From: Saprospiraceae bacterium
GTDB taxonomy: Bacteria > Bacteroidota > Bacteroidia > Chitinophagales > Saprospiraceae
Assembly: GCA_027488855.1 (NCBI GenBank)
Contig: JAIYAV010000056.1
Coordinates: 1 to 34,406, forward strand
Direction: 5' to 3'
Length of the DNA: 34,406 nt
Both the position numbers and the translations under genes were made by a program. Shown piece after piece: positions 21,332 through 29,825 of this stretch (within the stretch, counting starts at the first letter, position 1; each line of letters opens with the position of its first letter). Below the pieces are notes generated by a model. The model was not told the DNA's origin and searched no databases. It was given only the letters and a program-made list of their open reading frames with translations.

Positions 21332-22414
21332 CTAGTCGTTTTTGGGTAGCTCCTCGGTAGGTGGAGGTGGAGGACTAGATTCTAGGATTTTGTCCAATTC
21401 CTGAACATTCTTGATTTTTTCTCTTGGTATAAACACTACTGATTTCAATTTGCTATGAGGATCAGTTTCGTATTCAACTACCAATTGGAACAATGCCTTT
21501 TTATTGGCTATAAAATTAAATGCTTGAGTCGTACGATTTTCTTTTTTTGCTTCATCCTCTGGCCGGGTCATACTATAGGCTGTAGGATTTGACTTTAAAG
21601 CAGTTTGTGCTTTGATCAAAGTAGCTTTTGCTCCTTTAAAATTTTGAACACTAATGAATTGATTGCTTAAGGTGTCAGTAATTTGTTCTTTAAGGGCATC
21701 GATTACATTCCAGGCTGATCTGCTGTAGTTTCTCCTAAGTTGCCGATAAATACCATCACCCCATAGGGATGCTTTTAGATCTGCACTGGCATTGACCATG
21801 GTCGGGCAATTTGTCATAAAGTAGCCAGTTGTAATGCTGCTAAATTGTTTGCTAGAATATTGATCCTGGAACTTGTAATCCAAAAATAATTTTGAACGAT
21901 GTTCGGCTAGGTTTACCTGAAAACATTCTGTTAAATATTGGTTTTTCAGGGAATCTTGTTGCTTGTAAGTCAGTTTAATGGGGTCAATGGTTCTAGCTTT
22001 TTTTTCCTGACAATCACAAACGACTTTTCCAAATTCGACGAGGGTTGGTTTTATATCGTTGTTATTTGAACTTTTGCCATAAAGCGACAGGTGAAATTCA
22101 CTGCCTTTGAGGGCTTTACGAGCAATGGATACAAAAACTTTCCCGCTAAATAATCCAACATCCGGTTTTAATCCCCCTTTCAAGGTGAGATACTGAACAA
22201 CATCCTTATTTTCAAGGCTAAATATTTTCCGATCCCATTCATTTTCAACTTTTATGTACTCATCTGTTAAATAGAAAAAAGGGATGTGTTTGGCTAAGCT
22301 ATCTTGCCAGGTTTTGGCGATTTTATCTTCCAGTTGCTCCAGTGTTTGTGTAAACCCGGATGTGGTGGCAACAAGCAAAAAAGACAGGGAAATCAGTTTA
22401 ATTGTAGAGTGCAT
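21332..22414 (-). CDS. Secreted protein of unknown function
   Basis: This protein has 360 residues when started at the ATG at 22414 (MHSTIKLISLSFLLVATTSGFTQ), which supplies a signal peptide; the longer open frame would run into the DUF2231 gene. I do not recognise the family. Visible features are a charged N-terminal region (LEQLEDKIAKTWQDSLAKH), a central CDCQEKK and NCPTM with a few cysteines, many Lys/Asp residues, and an extended proline-rich C-terminus (SSPPPPPTEELPKND). Base composition is more AT-rich than the neighbouring enzymes. It sits between the pirin and the DUF2231 cassette with 106-117 nt gaps, so it is probably a separate unit. A periplasmic or surface protein is all that can be inferred. 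Confidence 0.72.
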   Translation of the reverse strand: MHSTIKLISLSFLLVATTSGFTQTLEQLEDKIAKTWQDSLAKHIPFFYLTDEYIKVENEWDRKIFSLENKDVVQYLTLKGGLKPDVGLFSGKVFVSIARKALKGSEFHLSLYGKSSNNNDIKPTLVEFGKVVCDCQEKKARTIDPIKLTYKQQDSLKNQYLTECFQVNLAEHRSKLFLDYKFQDQYSSKQFSSITTGYFMTNCPTMVNASADLKASLWGDGIYRQLRRNYSRSAWNVIDALKEQITDTLSNQFISVQNFKGAKATLIKAQTALKSNPTAYSMTRPEDEAKKENRTTQAFNFIANKKALFQLVVEYETDPHSKLKSVVFIPREKIKNVQELDKILESSPPPPPTEELPKND

Positions 22415-22520
22415 GGGAATGGAATCAATCGGTGATGAAATAGCAAGCAAGATAAACTTTGGGATTAATGTAGTCAAATATAAAAACAAAATAATCACCA
22501 AATTTTTTCTAGCAACTAGC

Positions 22521-23429
22521 TTATTTTTTAAGCCGCCAAACATAGACCCTGTTAATTCCAGCCTTCTTTAAGCGATCTGCCCCTGGCTCACTAAGCTCCG
22601 TCTCATTCAAATTCACAGCTTCCAAATGTTTTAAACCTGTCAAAATCTCCAGGATCCCGTCCCCAACTGGATTCTTCGCCAATTTCAGTTTCTCCAAATT
22701 CTGGCAAGCCTTCAACCAAGTCAAATCTTTCTCCGAAAACCCATTGTCCGACAAATTCAACCAAACGATACTGGGCGCTACTGCTTGTAAGTCAGGCATG
22801 ATTTCAGCGGCAGATTTTCCCGCTTGAGCAGGCAAAGTAATGTCCAGCATCACGGGCCGTTTCAACATATACCGCACATTGAATCCCAATTTGCGCAATT
22901 GTTCAACCGCTTTAAGATCCACCTCCAGCGGCAAATCGGGATTGACCTTTGGCAATTCTAAGGCGGCACTATCGACTACAGTAACCCTGCGTATTGGTTT
23001 TTCAGTTTCATTCGCCGCCCGCCAGGAGAGGTAATCACTGCCATGCGTCAAACTACCACCTTGGTGCCCGGTATAGGCAATCACTCCGCCCAGAGCCAAC
23101 AACAGGGCGCTCATCCAGCGCGATCCTGACTGGCTTTGTTTCCGAAAAAACACGCCGCTGAGCAACCAAAGTACGCCACTTGCACCAGCTACGATCCAGC
23201 CGGCTTGTTGATGTGTTTGTAGGCTCGTGGGCTCATAATCGCCCGAATTGGCCAGCAAATAACCTGTGCCACAAGACAAAAGTGCTGCCACAAAACCCAA
23301 AAACAAAGTACTGGGTACCGCAGCGCGGTACTGAACGAACGCGCTGCGGTAAGCCAAAAGGTCCATCAAAATGGCCAGCAGCAAAAAGCCGATGGGCAAA
23401 TGAACCAGCAAGGGGTGGAAATAGCCCAT
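22521..23429 (-). CDS. DUF2231 membrane protein with leucine-rich tail, lacking the usual cytochrome domain
   Basis: This 302-residue protein begins MGYFHPLLVHLPIGFLLLAI, the DUF2231 opening, with four hydrophobic segments up to about residue 125 (including FLGFVAALLSCGTGYLL and MSALLLALGGVIAYTGHQGG). The loop HQGGSLTHGSDYL follows. After a 50-residue linker come NVRYMLKRPVML and leucine-rich repeats (IVWLNLSDNGFSEKDL, LEKLKLAKNPVGDGIL, LEAVNLNETELSEPG) ending INRVYVWRLKK. Relatives I know of carry a Planctomycete-type cytochrome c domain between the membrane part and the LRRs; no CxxCH is present here. The start codon follows the NHL gene's TAA directly, so the two are coupled. A membrane-anchored partner of the secreted cassette proteins is plausible. 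Confidence 0.78.
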   Translation of the reverse strand: MGYFHPLLVHLPIGFLLLAILMDLLAYRSAFVQYRAAVPSTLFLGFVAALLSCGTGYLLANSGDYEPTSLQTHQQAGWIVAGASGVLWLLSGVFFRKQSQSGSRWMSALLLALGGVIAYTGHQGGSLTHGSDYLSWRAANETEKPIRRVTVVDSAALELPKVNPDLPLEVDLKAVEQLRKLGFNVRYMLKRPVMLDITLPAQAGKSAAEIMPDLQAVAPSIVWLNLSDNGFSEKDLTWLKACQNLEKLKLAKNPVGDGILEILTGLKHLEAVNLNETELSEPGADRLKKAGINRVYVWRLKK

Positions 23430-24536
23430 TTAGACTCTGGTTAGTTTTACGGGAGTACTATGATTTGCATTCCACTGACAAACGTAAACGTTTTTGTCAT
23501 TGTCCACACAAACATCGTGGCCGTGGTGGAAGATCCGTTCAGTCAGTGCCAGGGAAGGTTGCAATACGCCGTTTTTGTAAGTCGGTGCTGTACCGCCAGG
23601 GTTGGACACTACCTTATTGTTGGCATCGAGAATGGTCACAAAACCAGAATCACCTTTCCGGTTGCCCGCCGCATCCTTGGACCAGCACACGCCCGCATAC
23701 AGGTTTTGGCCATCCAAAACTGGGCGGCATACGTACAAACCCGGTAGATCGATCCGCTTGATGTATTTGCCATCGAGGCTGAAGACTTTGAAGCAGTTTT
23801 CTTCCCGCGAAGTACAAACCAGCACCGGATTTTTCGGATCACGGGTATCGACCACCACGCCGTGGGCATTGACCAGGTTGTGTTCCTTATTGGCATTATT
23901 GCGGCCACCAAAGTGCCGGATGTACTGCCCTTTGCTGTTGTACTGAATGATGTAATCGGAGCCATAGCCGTCCGCTACGTAGAGGTCGCCATTGGGGGCA
24001 ACTGCGGTTTCGGTCGGTTGAAAACGCTCCTCATCTTTGTAAATGCCGATGGTGCGCGGGTGCCCAATGCTGAAGATGATGCGCCCGGTCAGATCGGTTT
24101 TGATGACTTGGCCAGACTGAGCTTTTCCTGCCCCGTACTTGTCCTGGTAATACCCACAATCGACGATCCACAGGAAGTCTTCCCCTCCTTCCTTACTGAT
24201 GGTCAAGCCGTGGCCACCGGGGTAGGCGTGCCCCCAGGAATCGAGCAAACTGCCCGATTGGTCAAAGATCAGGATGTTGTTGTTGGTATGGTCGCCAATC
24301 ATGATCAAACGCCCCTTACTGTCCTGAACCATCTCGTGACAGTTGATCAGCGGGTTGGTATTGGCGCTGATTTTAGCCCAACCTTTGTTGACTTTGTAGG
24401 TGAATTCGCCATGCCCAATGATGGTTTCATCCGGCTGGAGCTCTGGATGCAAAATGGAAAAACCAAAGCTGGGACTGGCCACTGCGGCAGCGGAGACCAA
24501 AGCGGCATTGCGAATAAATTTTCTGCGTGGATGCAT
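23430..24536 (-). CDS. Tat-exported NHL-repeat six-bladed beta-propeller protein
   Basis: This 368-residue protein opens MHPRRKFIRNAALVSAAAVASPSFGF, with the Tat-like RRKFIRN motif followed by a hydrophobic segment (quoted here as two parts: MHPRRKFIRN and AALVSAAAVASPSFGF). The rest is a beta-propeller of NHL type: HEMVQDSKGRLIMIGDHTN, GHGLTISKEGGEDFLWIVD, TETAVAPNGDLYVADGYG, NAHGVVVDTRDPKNPVLV and HDVCVDNDKNVYVCQWN form successive blades. Peptidylglycine-amidating-lyase-like proteins share this layout, but the metal-binding site cannot be confirmed. Its stop codon directly abuts the DUF2231 start. An intrinsic terminator precedes it, so expression from the DUF1501 gene may be reduced. Confidence 0.83.
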   Translation of the reverse strand: MHPRRKFIRNAALVSAAAVASPSFGFSILHPELQPDETIIGHGEFTYKVNKGWAKISANTNPLINCHEMVQDSKGRLIMIGDHTNNNILIFDQSGSLLDSWGHAYPGGHGLTISKEGGEDFLWIVDCGYYQDKYGAGKAQSGQVIKTDLTGRIIFSIGHPRTIGIYKDEERFQPTETAVAPNGDLYVADGYGSDYIIQYNSKGQYIRHFGGRNNANKEHNLVNAHGVVVDTRDPKNPVLVCTSREENCFKVFSLDGKYIKRIDLPGLYVCRPVLDGQNLYAGVCWSKDAAGNRKGDSGFVTILDANNKVVSNPGGTAPTYKNGVLQPSLALTERIFHHGHDVCVDNDKNVYVCQWNANHSTPVKLTRV

Positions 24537-24570
24537 AACTGATGTATGTTGGGTTGAATAAAAAGGATCG

Positions 24571-24612
24571 TTTTCTTAGGTGCTTCTATGGTGCCTTTAG
24601 TTTCTTAGGTGG
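24571..24612. repeat. CTTAGG-unit repeat upstream of the NHL gene
   Basis: CTTAGGTG-like units recur: TTTCTTAGGTGC at about 24572-24583, CCTTTAGTTTCTTAGG at about 24594-24609, and an intervening CTATGGTG. The order, minus-strand terminator then CACCTAAG units, matches the CATCTAAG elements at 2380-2512 and 8281-8389. The sequence is diverged and lacks the inverted second arm. Confidence 0.6.
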
Positions 24613-24638
24613 TAAAAAAAAGCCCTGCGTAGCAGGCT
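24613..24638 (-). terminator. Intrinsic terminator after the DUF1501 gene
   Basis: On the minus strand AGCCTGC-TAC-GCAGGGCT (one bulged G) forms a GC-rich stem (24621-24638), followed at once by eight T (24614-24621). It begins 3 nt beyond the DUF1501 stop codon. It is the clearest Rho-independent terminator in the window and splits the cassette into two transcription segments. Confidence 0.8.
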
Positions 24639-24640
24639 AT

Positions 24641-26152
24641 TCAAGCCAAAATCCCCTTCACCACTTTCCCATGCACATCCGTCAAACGGAAGCGCCGCCC
24701 CTGAAACTTGTAAAGCAACTGCTCATGGTCAATGCCCATCAGGTGCATCAAAGTCGCATGAAAATCATGCACATGCACGGGGTCTTTGACAATGTTGTAG
24801 CTGAAATCATCGGTTTCACCATAACTGAAACCCGCTTTCACCCCGGCACCCGCCATCCACATCGTGAAACAGCGCGGATGGTGGTCTCGACCGTAATTGT
24901 CGGCGGTGAGGATACCCTGGGAGTACACTGTTCGCCCAAATTCCCCACCCCAGATCACCAATGTATCCTCCAACAAACCCCGCCGTTTGAGGTCGGTGAT
25001 GAAGGCCGCCGTAGGCTGATCGATGGTTTGGCATTGCTGCTTCATGCCTCCCGGCAAACCGCCGTGGTGATCCCAGCCCTGGTGGTACAATTGTACGAAC
25101 TTAACATCTTTTTCCAATAGTTTACGCGCCAAAATACAATTGGCCGCGTAAGTTCCCGGGTCGCGACTCGTGGGCCCGTACAATTCAAAGGTTTCGTCGG
25201 TTTCTTCAGAAATGTCCATCACTTCGGGCACCGAGGTTTGCATGCGGTAGGCCATTTCGTATTGGGCGATGCGGGCATTGACTTCCGGGTCGCCGTAGGC
25301 CTCGTTTTGCAGTTGATTGAGCTGTTTGAGGTAATCGAGCATCTCCTGGCGGTCGGCGCCGTCGTACCCTTCCGGGTTGTTGAGGAACAAAACGGGGTCT
25401 TTACCTGAGCGAAACTGTACCCCTTGGTGCTCGGAAGGCAAAAAACCATTGCCCCACAAACGGGCGTATAAGGGTTGGTCGCGGGGAGCATCCTTGGAGA
25501 CCAGAACGATAAAAGTCGGCAGGTTTTGATTGTCCGAGCCTAGGCCATAACTGATCCAGGAGCCAATCGAAGGCCGCCCCGGGAGCTGATTGCCAGTTTG
25601 GAAAAAGGTCAGTGCCGGGTCGTGGTTGATGGCTTCGGAAAAAACCGATTTGACGATGCACAAGTCGTCGACAACTTTGGCAGTATGGGGCAATAGTTCA
25701 CTGACCCAGGTTTGGCTTTGCCCATGCTGATTGAATTTGCAAAAAGCAGGAGCAATGGGTAAACTGGCTTGGTTGGCGCTCATTCCGGTCAGGCGTTGGC
25801 CTTTGCGTACCGAATCGGGTAAGTTTTGGCCCAACAGGGTTTGGAGCTTGGGTTTGTAATCAAAGGTTTCAAATTGCGAAGGCCCCCCACTCATGAACAG
25901 GTACACGATCCTTTTGGCTTTGGGGGCAAAATGGGGCAATGCGTCCAACATCGCTTGCTGGAAATCTGCGCCCGGATTGGCCGAAGCTCCCTCAGAAATC
26001 GAGCGGGTGCCCAACAAAGTCCCGGTAGCGATTGCCCCTAGACCCAGCGCCGTTTTGAGCAAAAAATTGCGCCGATCCCATTGTTTATTCAAGGAATCAA
26101 ATTCGGGGGTATGGAGCCGAAATGGGTCGTGGTTATGATTATGGGTTGACAT
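24641..26152 (-). CDS. Tat-exported DUF1501 protein
   Basis: This 503-residue protein has a leader containing DRRNFLLKTALGLGAIATG, a twin-arginine signal after an unusually long, histidine-rich N-terminus (MSTHNHNHDPFRLHTPEF). Diagnostic blocks of DUF1501 (PF07394) follow: KRIVYLFMSGGPSQFETFDYKP, here recognisable by FMSGGPSQ and FDYKP, then LPHTAKVVDDLCIVKSV, INHDPALTFFQTG, GRPSIGSWISYGLG, WGGEFGRTVYSQG, NYGRDHHPRCF and HDFHATLMHLMGID. The fold is related to the alkaline-phosphatase/sulfatase superfamily, with Asp and His residues in metal-binding positions; the biochemical activity is unknown. In Planctomycetes, Verrucomicrobia and Bacteroidota it almost always follows a DUF1549/DUF1553 gene, as it does here. 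Confidence 0.92.
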   Translation of the reverse strand: MSTHNHNHDPFRLHTPEFDSLNKQWDRRNFLLKTALGLGAIATGTLLGTRSISEGASANPGADFQQAMLDALPHFAPKAKRIVYLFMSGGPSQFETFDYKPKLQTLLGQNLPDSVRKGQRLTGMSANQASLPIAPAFCKFNQHGQSQTWVSELLPHTAKVVDDLCIVKSVFSEAINHDPALTFFQTGNQLPGRPSIGSWISYGLGSDNQNLPTFIVLVSKDAPRDQPLYARLWGNGFLPSEHQGVQFRSGKDPVLFLNNPEGYDGADRQEMLDYLKQLNQLQNEAYGDPEVNARIAQYEMAYRMQTSVPEVMDISEETDETFELYGPTSRDPGTYAANCILARKLLEKDVKFVQLYHQGWDHHGGLPGGMKQQCQTIDQPTAAFITDLKRRGLLEDTLVIWGGEFGRTVYSQGILTADNYGRDHHPRCFTMWMAGAGVKAGFSYGETDDFSYNIVKDPVHVHDFHATLMHLMGIDHEQLLYKFQGRRFRLTDVHGKVVKGILA

Positions 26153-26218
26153 CTTGCTTGAACACTTTAATTTTGAAATTACAAAACTGGGCTTGCACGA
26201 TTAGCCAGACAAAGGCGA

Positions 26219-26407
26219 ATAGCGGCAGCGCCGCGTAACGTCATTAGATGTAAAGTTCGAATGTTGGATGGAGGTGCAGCATACCGAAACCTTTAAATCC
26301 GTACAATTCATCTGAAAATCGTGTTATTGTTTCGGTGCTACGCACCTTTAAAACCTATCTTCGTTCCCTTGGCTACAGACGTTTCGCGGCTATGCCGCTG
26401 GTCGGCT
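26219..26407. repeat. Family B element, second copy (diverged)
   Basis: This lies in the 334-nt gap between the DUF1553 stop and the DUF1501 start. Outer arms TAGCGGCAGCGCCGCGTAAC (continuing GTC, 26220-26242) and 26378-26407 are imperfect inverted repeats. Inner arms are at about 26272-26290 and 26327-26346 (AGGTGCAGCATACCGAAAC against GTTTCGGTGCTACGCACCT). The right half (CTACAGACGTTTCGCGGCT and following GCCGCTGGTCGG) is nearly identical to the right half of the 12279-12442 element. The rest of the gap shows nothing clear. Confidence 0.82.
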
Positions 26408-26486
26408 CAGTCTGGCAGATTGCCGGCCACCACTTTTGTCGCGTTAATCTGTACCATACCTGGAATATAGTCTTAAACCCAGATTT

Positions 26487-29400
26487 TCACCTCTTACTCA
26501 GGGTCGCATCCGAATTCATAATCGTATTCGCCACCACCGCATTCGCGGCCAGTTTCGCTTGATCCAGTTTGGAGTCCAGTTTGTACAAACCAGCTGCCAA
26601 CCAGCCCTTGGCCTTTTCTGGGTGCTGCTGGAATTTCTCCTGCTCGACGCGTTGCAACCGCAACAACAAAGCCAATTCCGCCTTGGAAGGCTGTAAACCC
26701 GTTAACTTCCGATACACCATAGCAATTGCCTTGGGTGCATCCGCTATCTTGCACATCTGTTCCCCCAATACTTTGGAAGCTTCAATAAAAGTCGGATCGT
26801 TCAAGGTCACCAGTGCCTGAAGGGGTGTATTCGTCTTCTGCCTTCGCACCACGCAGTAGCTTCGCGAACCCGCATCAAAAGTGGCCAAGGTTGGATTCGG
26901 TACCGAACGCTTGACTACGATGTACAAACTCCGGCGGTATACTGCATCGGTGGTATCTGCCTCATAATTGGCGCTGTTGATCTCCCACAAGCCCGCTGGT
27001 TGGTAAGGTTTGATGCTTTTGCCGCCGATTTTTGGATTCAATAAGCCGCTGGCCATTAGGGCATTGTCGCGAATTTGTTCTGCGGAAAGCCGGAAAGCTG
27101 GGCCTCGCGCCAGGAGGCGATTATCGGGATCTTTTTCCCGCAAGGTTTTGTCCACTTTGGAATCCTGCCGATAGGTGGCGGATAAAACAATGAGTTTTTG
27201 CATGGCCTTGACATCCCAACCCGATTCAATAAAACGCAGTGCTAGCCAATCCAGCAATTGTGGATGACTGGGCATTTCGCCCTGGTTGCCAAAGTCTTCG
27301 GTGGTTTTGACTAGGCCCGTGCCAAAGTAGTTTTGCCAAAAACGATTGACCACCACCCGAGCTGTCAGGGGATGTTCGGTTAAACACAACCATTGGGCCA
27401 AACCCAAGCGGTTTTTGGGCAGGTTTTTGGGCCAGGCCAAAATGGAGGCTGGCGTATTGGGAAAAACCTGCTTGCCAGGCATGTCGTAATTGCCCCGGTT
27501 CAGCAGGAAGGTCTTTTTCGGCTGTTTCATTTCTTGCATCACCATCAACTCTTCGACCTGCTCGATGGAGTCGGATAGCGCGGTGCGACGTGCTTGGAGG
27601 GTTTTGCGGGCTTCTTGCAGGAGAGGCGAAACAGCTTGTTGGTAATAGGCCAATAAATGTCCCTTTTCCATTTCGCTCAATTGTGCCACTGGTTTGCTCG
27701 CTACCTTGGCCCAAGGCTGTTTTTGCGCCAGCACACTCACTTCAAAGGGCGTCAATTCCCGATTGTATACGCTGATGTCGTCCACTTGCCCACCTTTGAA
27801 GCCAAGGCCCCGCCACCAGGCACCGATTTGTAAACCCGGTTGAGGATTGCCCACCAGGAGGATGTCTTTGTACAGCTGATCCATGGTGGTTTCCATCGCG
27901 AGAACTTGCCCATCCTGGTACAAGTTGAACCCCGAAGCCCGGGAAGACCCGTCATAAGTGAGGGTCAGGTGCAGCCAGCGATCGCGCGGCACGGGGGCTC
28001 GACTCACGCGGGTAAGGGCATTGGAGGGGGCGGTATGCGCCATATTGATTTCGAGGCGGTCATTTTTGAGGTAGACGTGAAAGCCCCGGAAATTGTACAA
28101 ACGTTCGGCGCTGCTTTTGTGGAACAATACGCCTTCTTTTAAAGCCTTTGGAATCAAGACTTTGATGCCAATGCTGAAGGGTTCGGATTTACGAAAAACG
28201 CCCACTTCGCCCAGGTCAAGGTATACGTCGCCATCGAGCGCGAGGGCTTTGCCGGAATTGGCGGGGACAAAATTGGGCTTATCCCCGGTCATCCCCGTTT
28301 CCCGTTTCATGATGCCGATTTGTTTGGCGTTGACTTGGTTTTTCAGGTCGCTGGCATCGAAGCTGTAGTGGGCTTGCAGACCTGATTGGGGGATCTTTTC
28401 AGTGCTCAGTTTTTGCTGTTGGCCCTTTTTTAGCCATTCTTCAAAGGCCGCTATCGTTTGGGTGCTGAGTTTTTCTACCTGCTGTTCCTGCTCGGCAATG
28501 GATTGGTGGATGGCAGCCAGCATTGCTTCCTGCTTTTTGGTCGGCAGGAGCAAAGTTGGGGTGGGCAAGGCCCCATCCCAGGAGATTTGGCCCGCTTCTT
28601 TGACGTTGTTGAAAAAGGAAAAAATCTGGTAATAATTCTCCTGCGAAAGTGGATCGTACTTATGGTCGTGGCATTTCGCACAACCCAGCGAAAGTCCTAA
28701 AAAAGCGTCGCCGAAGGTGTTGGTGCGGTCCACCACGTATTCGGTTTGAAATTCTTCTTCGATGATGCCGCCTTCCAGATTTTGGGGATGATTGCGGTTG
28801 AAAGCGGTGGCGATCAACATGTCGCGACTTGGTTTGGGCAGCAAATCGCCAGCCAATTGCCACTGGATAAATTGGTCGTAAGGTTGGTTGCGATTGAAGG
28901 CCTGGATGACCCAATCGCGGTAAGGCGACATGTCGCGCAGGCGATCCACCGTGTAGCCATGGGAATCGGCAAAACGCGCCAAATCCAGCCAGTCTACCGC
29001 CATTTTTTCCCCGTAATGGGGCGATTTAAGCAATCGATCTACTTGTTTTTCGTAGGCATTGGGTGATTTGTCTTGTTCAAAAGCGTCGATTTCAGCCAGG
29101 GTAGGAGGGAGGCCGGTCAGGTCGAGCGACAATCGGCGCAGGAGGACAGCCTTCGAGGCTTCCGGCGCAGGCTGGAGTTTTTCAGATTCCAGTTTTTGTA
29201 ACACGAAGTTGTCAATGGGATTTTTGACCCAATTGGACTTCTTTACACTGGGGATTTTTGCCTTTTTTGGGGCTACAAAAGCCCAGTGTGGCTGGTATTC
29301 TGCCCCGTTTTTGATCCATTGGATGAGGATGGCTTTTTCCCGATTGCTCAAGCTGAGGTGAGACTCGGGCGTGGGCATGAGGTACTCGGGGTCATCGGAA

Positions 29401-29708
29401 AGGATGCGGTGAAAGACTTCGCTGCGGCGCAGGCTGCCTTTGGTGATGGCCACTTTGCCGGGGCTTTCTTCCAGTTGGGCGTAAGCACCTTCGGGAAGGT
29501 CGAGGCGCAGGCCTGCTTTTTGTTTGGCCTTGTCGGGTCCATGGCAAGCAAAACACTTGTCGGAAAGAATGGGTTTGACGTGGAGGTTGTAATCCAGGTC
29601 AGGGGGGAGGGCAGCGAGTTCTGCTTCCAGTTCCGGCGGTAGCTCGGTGGAACAGGCGCAACAGAACAGTGCGATGATGAGGCCAATCACGGTGTTTGTT
29701 CTAATCAT
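26487..29708 (-). CDS. Giant secreted PSCyt1-DUF1549-LamG-DUF1553 protein
   Basis: This 1073-residue protein has an N-terminus with a hydrophobic leader and a cysteine cluster (IALFCCACSTE) that may be a lipoprotein signal, though the lipobox is atypical. Residues 40-135 are a Planctomycete-type cytochrome c domain: CFACHG (C51, C54, H55), MPTPE (M110 as likely axial ligand) and ILIQWIKNGAEY. DUF1549 (PSCyt2, about 165-375) follows, with LRRLSLDLTGLPP, VDRLLKSPHYGE, WLDLARFADSHGY and a second haem motif GCAKCHDHKYDPL (C342, C345, H346). A LamG/concanavalin-like domain spans about 450-680. DUF1553 (about 770-1020) contains VNRFWQNYFGTGLV, HPQLLDWLA, LIVLSATYRQ and RRQKTNTPLQALVTLNDPTF. The enzymatic role is unknown; a secreted haem-dependent oxidation of glycans or other polymers is a plausible inference. 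It is the first gene of the cassette. Confidence 0.92.
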   Translation of the reverse strand: MIRTNTVIGLIIALFCCACSTELPPELEAELAALPPDLDYNLHVKPILSDKCFACHGPDKAKQKAGLRLDLPEGAYAQLEESPGKVAITKGSLRRSEVFHRILSDDPEYLMPTPESHLSLSNREKAILIQWIKNGAEYQPHWAFVAPKKAKIPSVKKSNWVKNPIDNFVLQKLESEKLQPAPEASKAVLLRRLSLDLTGLPPTLAEIDAFEQDKSPNAYEKQVDRLLKSPHYGEKMAVDWLDLARFADSHGYTVDRLRDMSPYRDWVIQAFNRNQPYDQFIQWQLAGDLLPKPSRDMLIATAFNRNHPQNLEGGIIEEEFQTEYVVDRTNTFGDAFLGLSLGCAKCHDHKYDPLSQENYYQIFSFFNNVKEAGQISWDGALPTPTLLLPTKKQEAMLAAIHQSIAEQEQQVEKLSTQTIAAFEEWLKKGQQQKLSTEKIPQSGLQAHYSFDASDLKNQVNAKQIGIMKRETGMTGDKPNFVPANSGKALALDGDVYLDLGEVGVFRKSEPFSIGIKVLIPKALKEGVLFHKSSAERLYNFRGFHVYLKNDRLEINMAHTAPSNALTRVSRAPVPRDRWLHLTLTYDGSSRASGFNLYQDGQVLAMETTMDQLYKDILLVGNPQPGLQIGAWWRGLGFKGGQVDDISVYNRELTPFEVSVLAQKQPWAKVASKPVAQLSEMEKGHLLAYYQQAVSPLLQEARKTLQARRTALSDSIEQVEELMVMQEMKQPKKTFLLNRGNYDMPGKQVFPNTPASILAWPKNLPKNRLGLAQWLCLTEHPLTARVVVNRFWQNYFGTGLVKTTEDFGNQGEMPSHPQLLDWLALRFIESGWDVKAMQKLIVLSATYRQDSKVDKTLREKDPDNRLLARGPAFRLSAEQIRDNALMASGLLNPKIGGKSIKPYQPAGLWEINSANYEADTTDAVYRRSLYIVVKRSVPNPTLATFDAGSRSYCVVRRQKTNTPLQALVTLNDPTFIEASKVLGEQMCKIADAPKAIAMVYRKLTGLQPSKAELALLLRLQRVEQEKFQQHPEKAKGWLAAGLYKLDSKLDQAKLAANAVVANTIMNSDATLSKR

Positions 29709-29825
29709 CCGATACTAGTGTAGGTTTGGAACGAATAGACAAATAAAGGGAAATTTTGTGGGTTTTACGTGATTGGGTGGGGAAAAGTTGGTGGATTTTA
29801 GGGATGAACTGTTTTAGACAGCTGA

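Noticed and set aside
22521-23429. Frameshift explaining the missing cytochrome domain
   Set aside because: The frame is continuous from DUF2231 to the LRR end and other frames show no CxxCH remnant.
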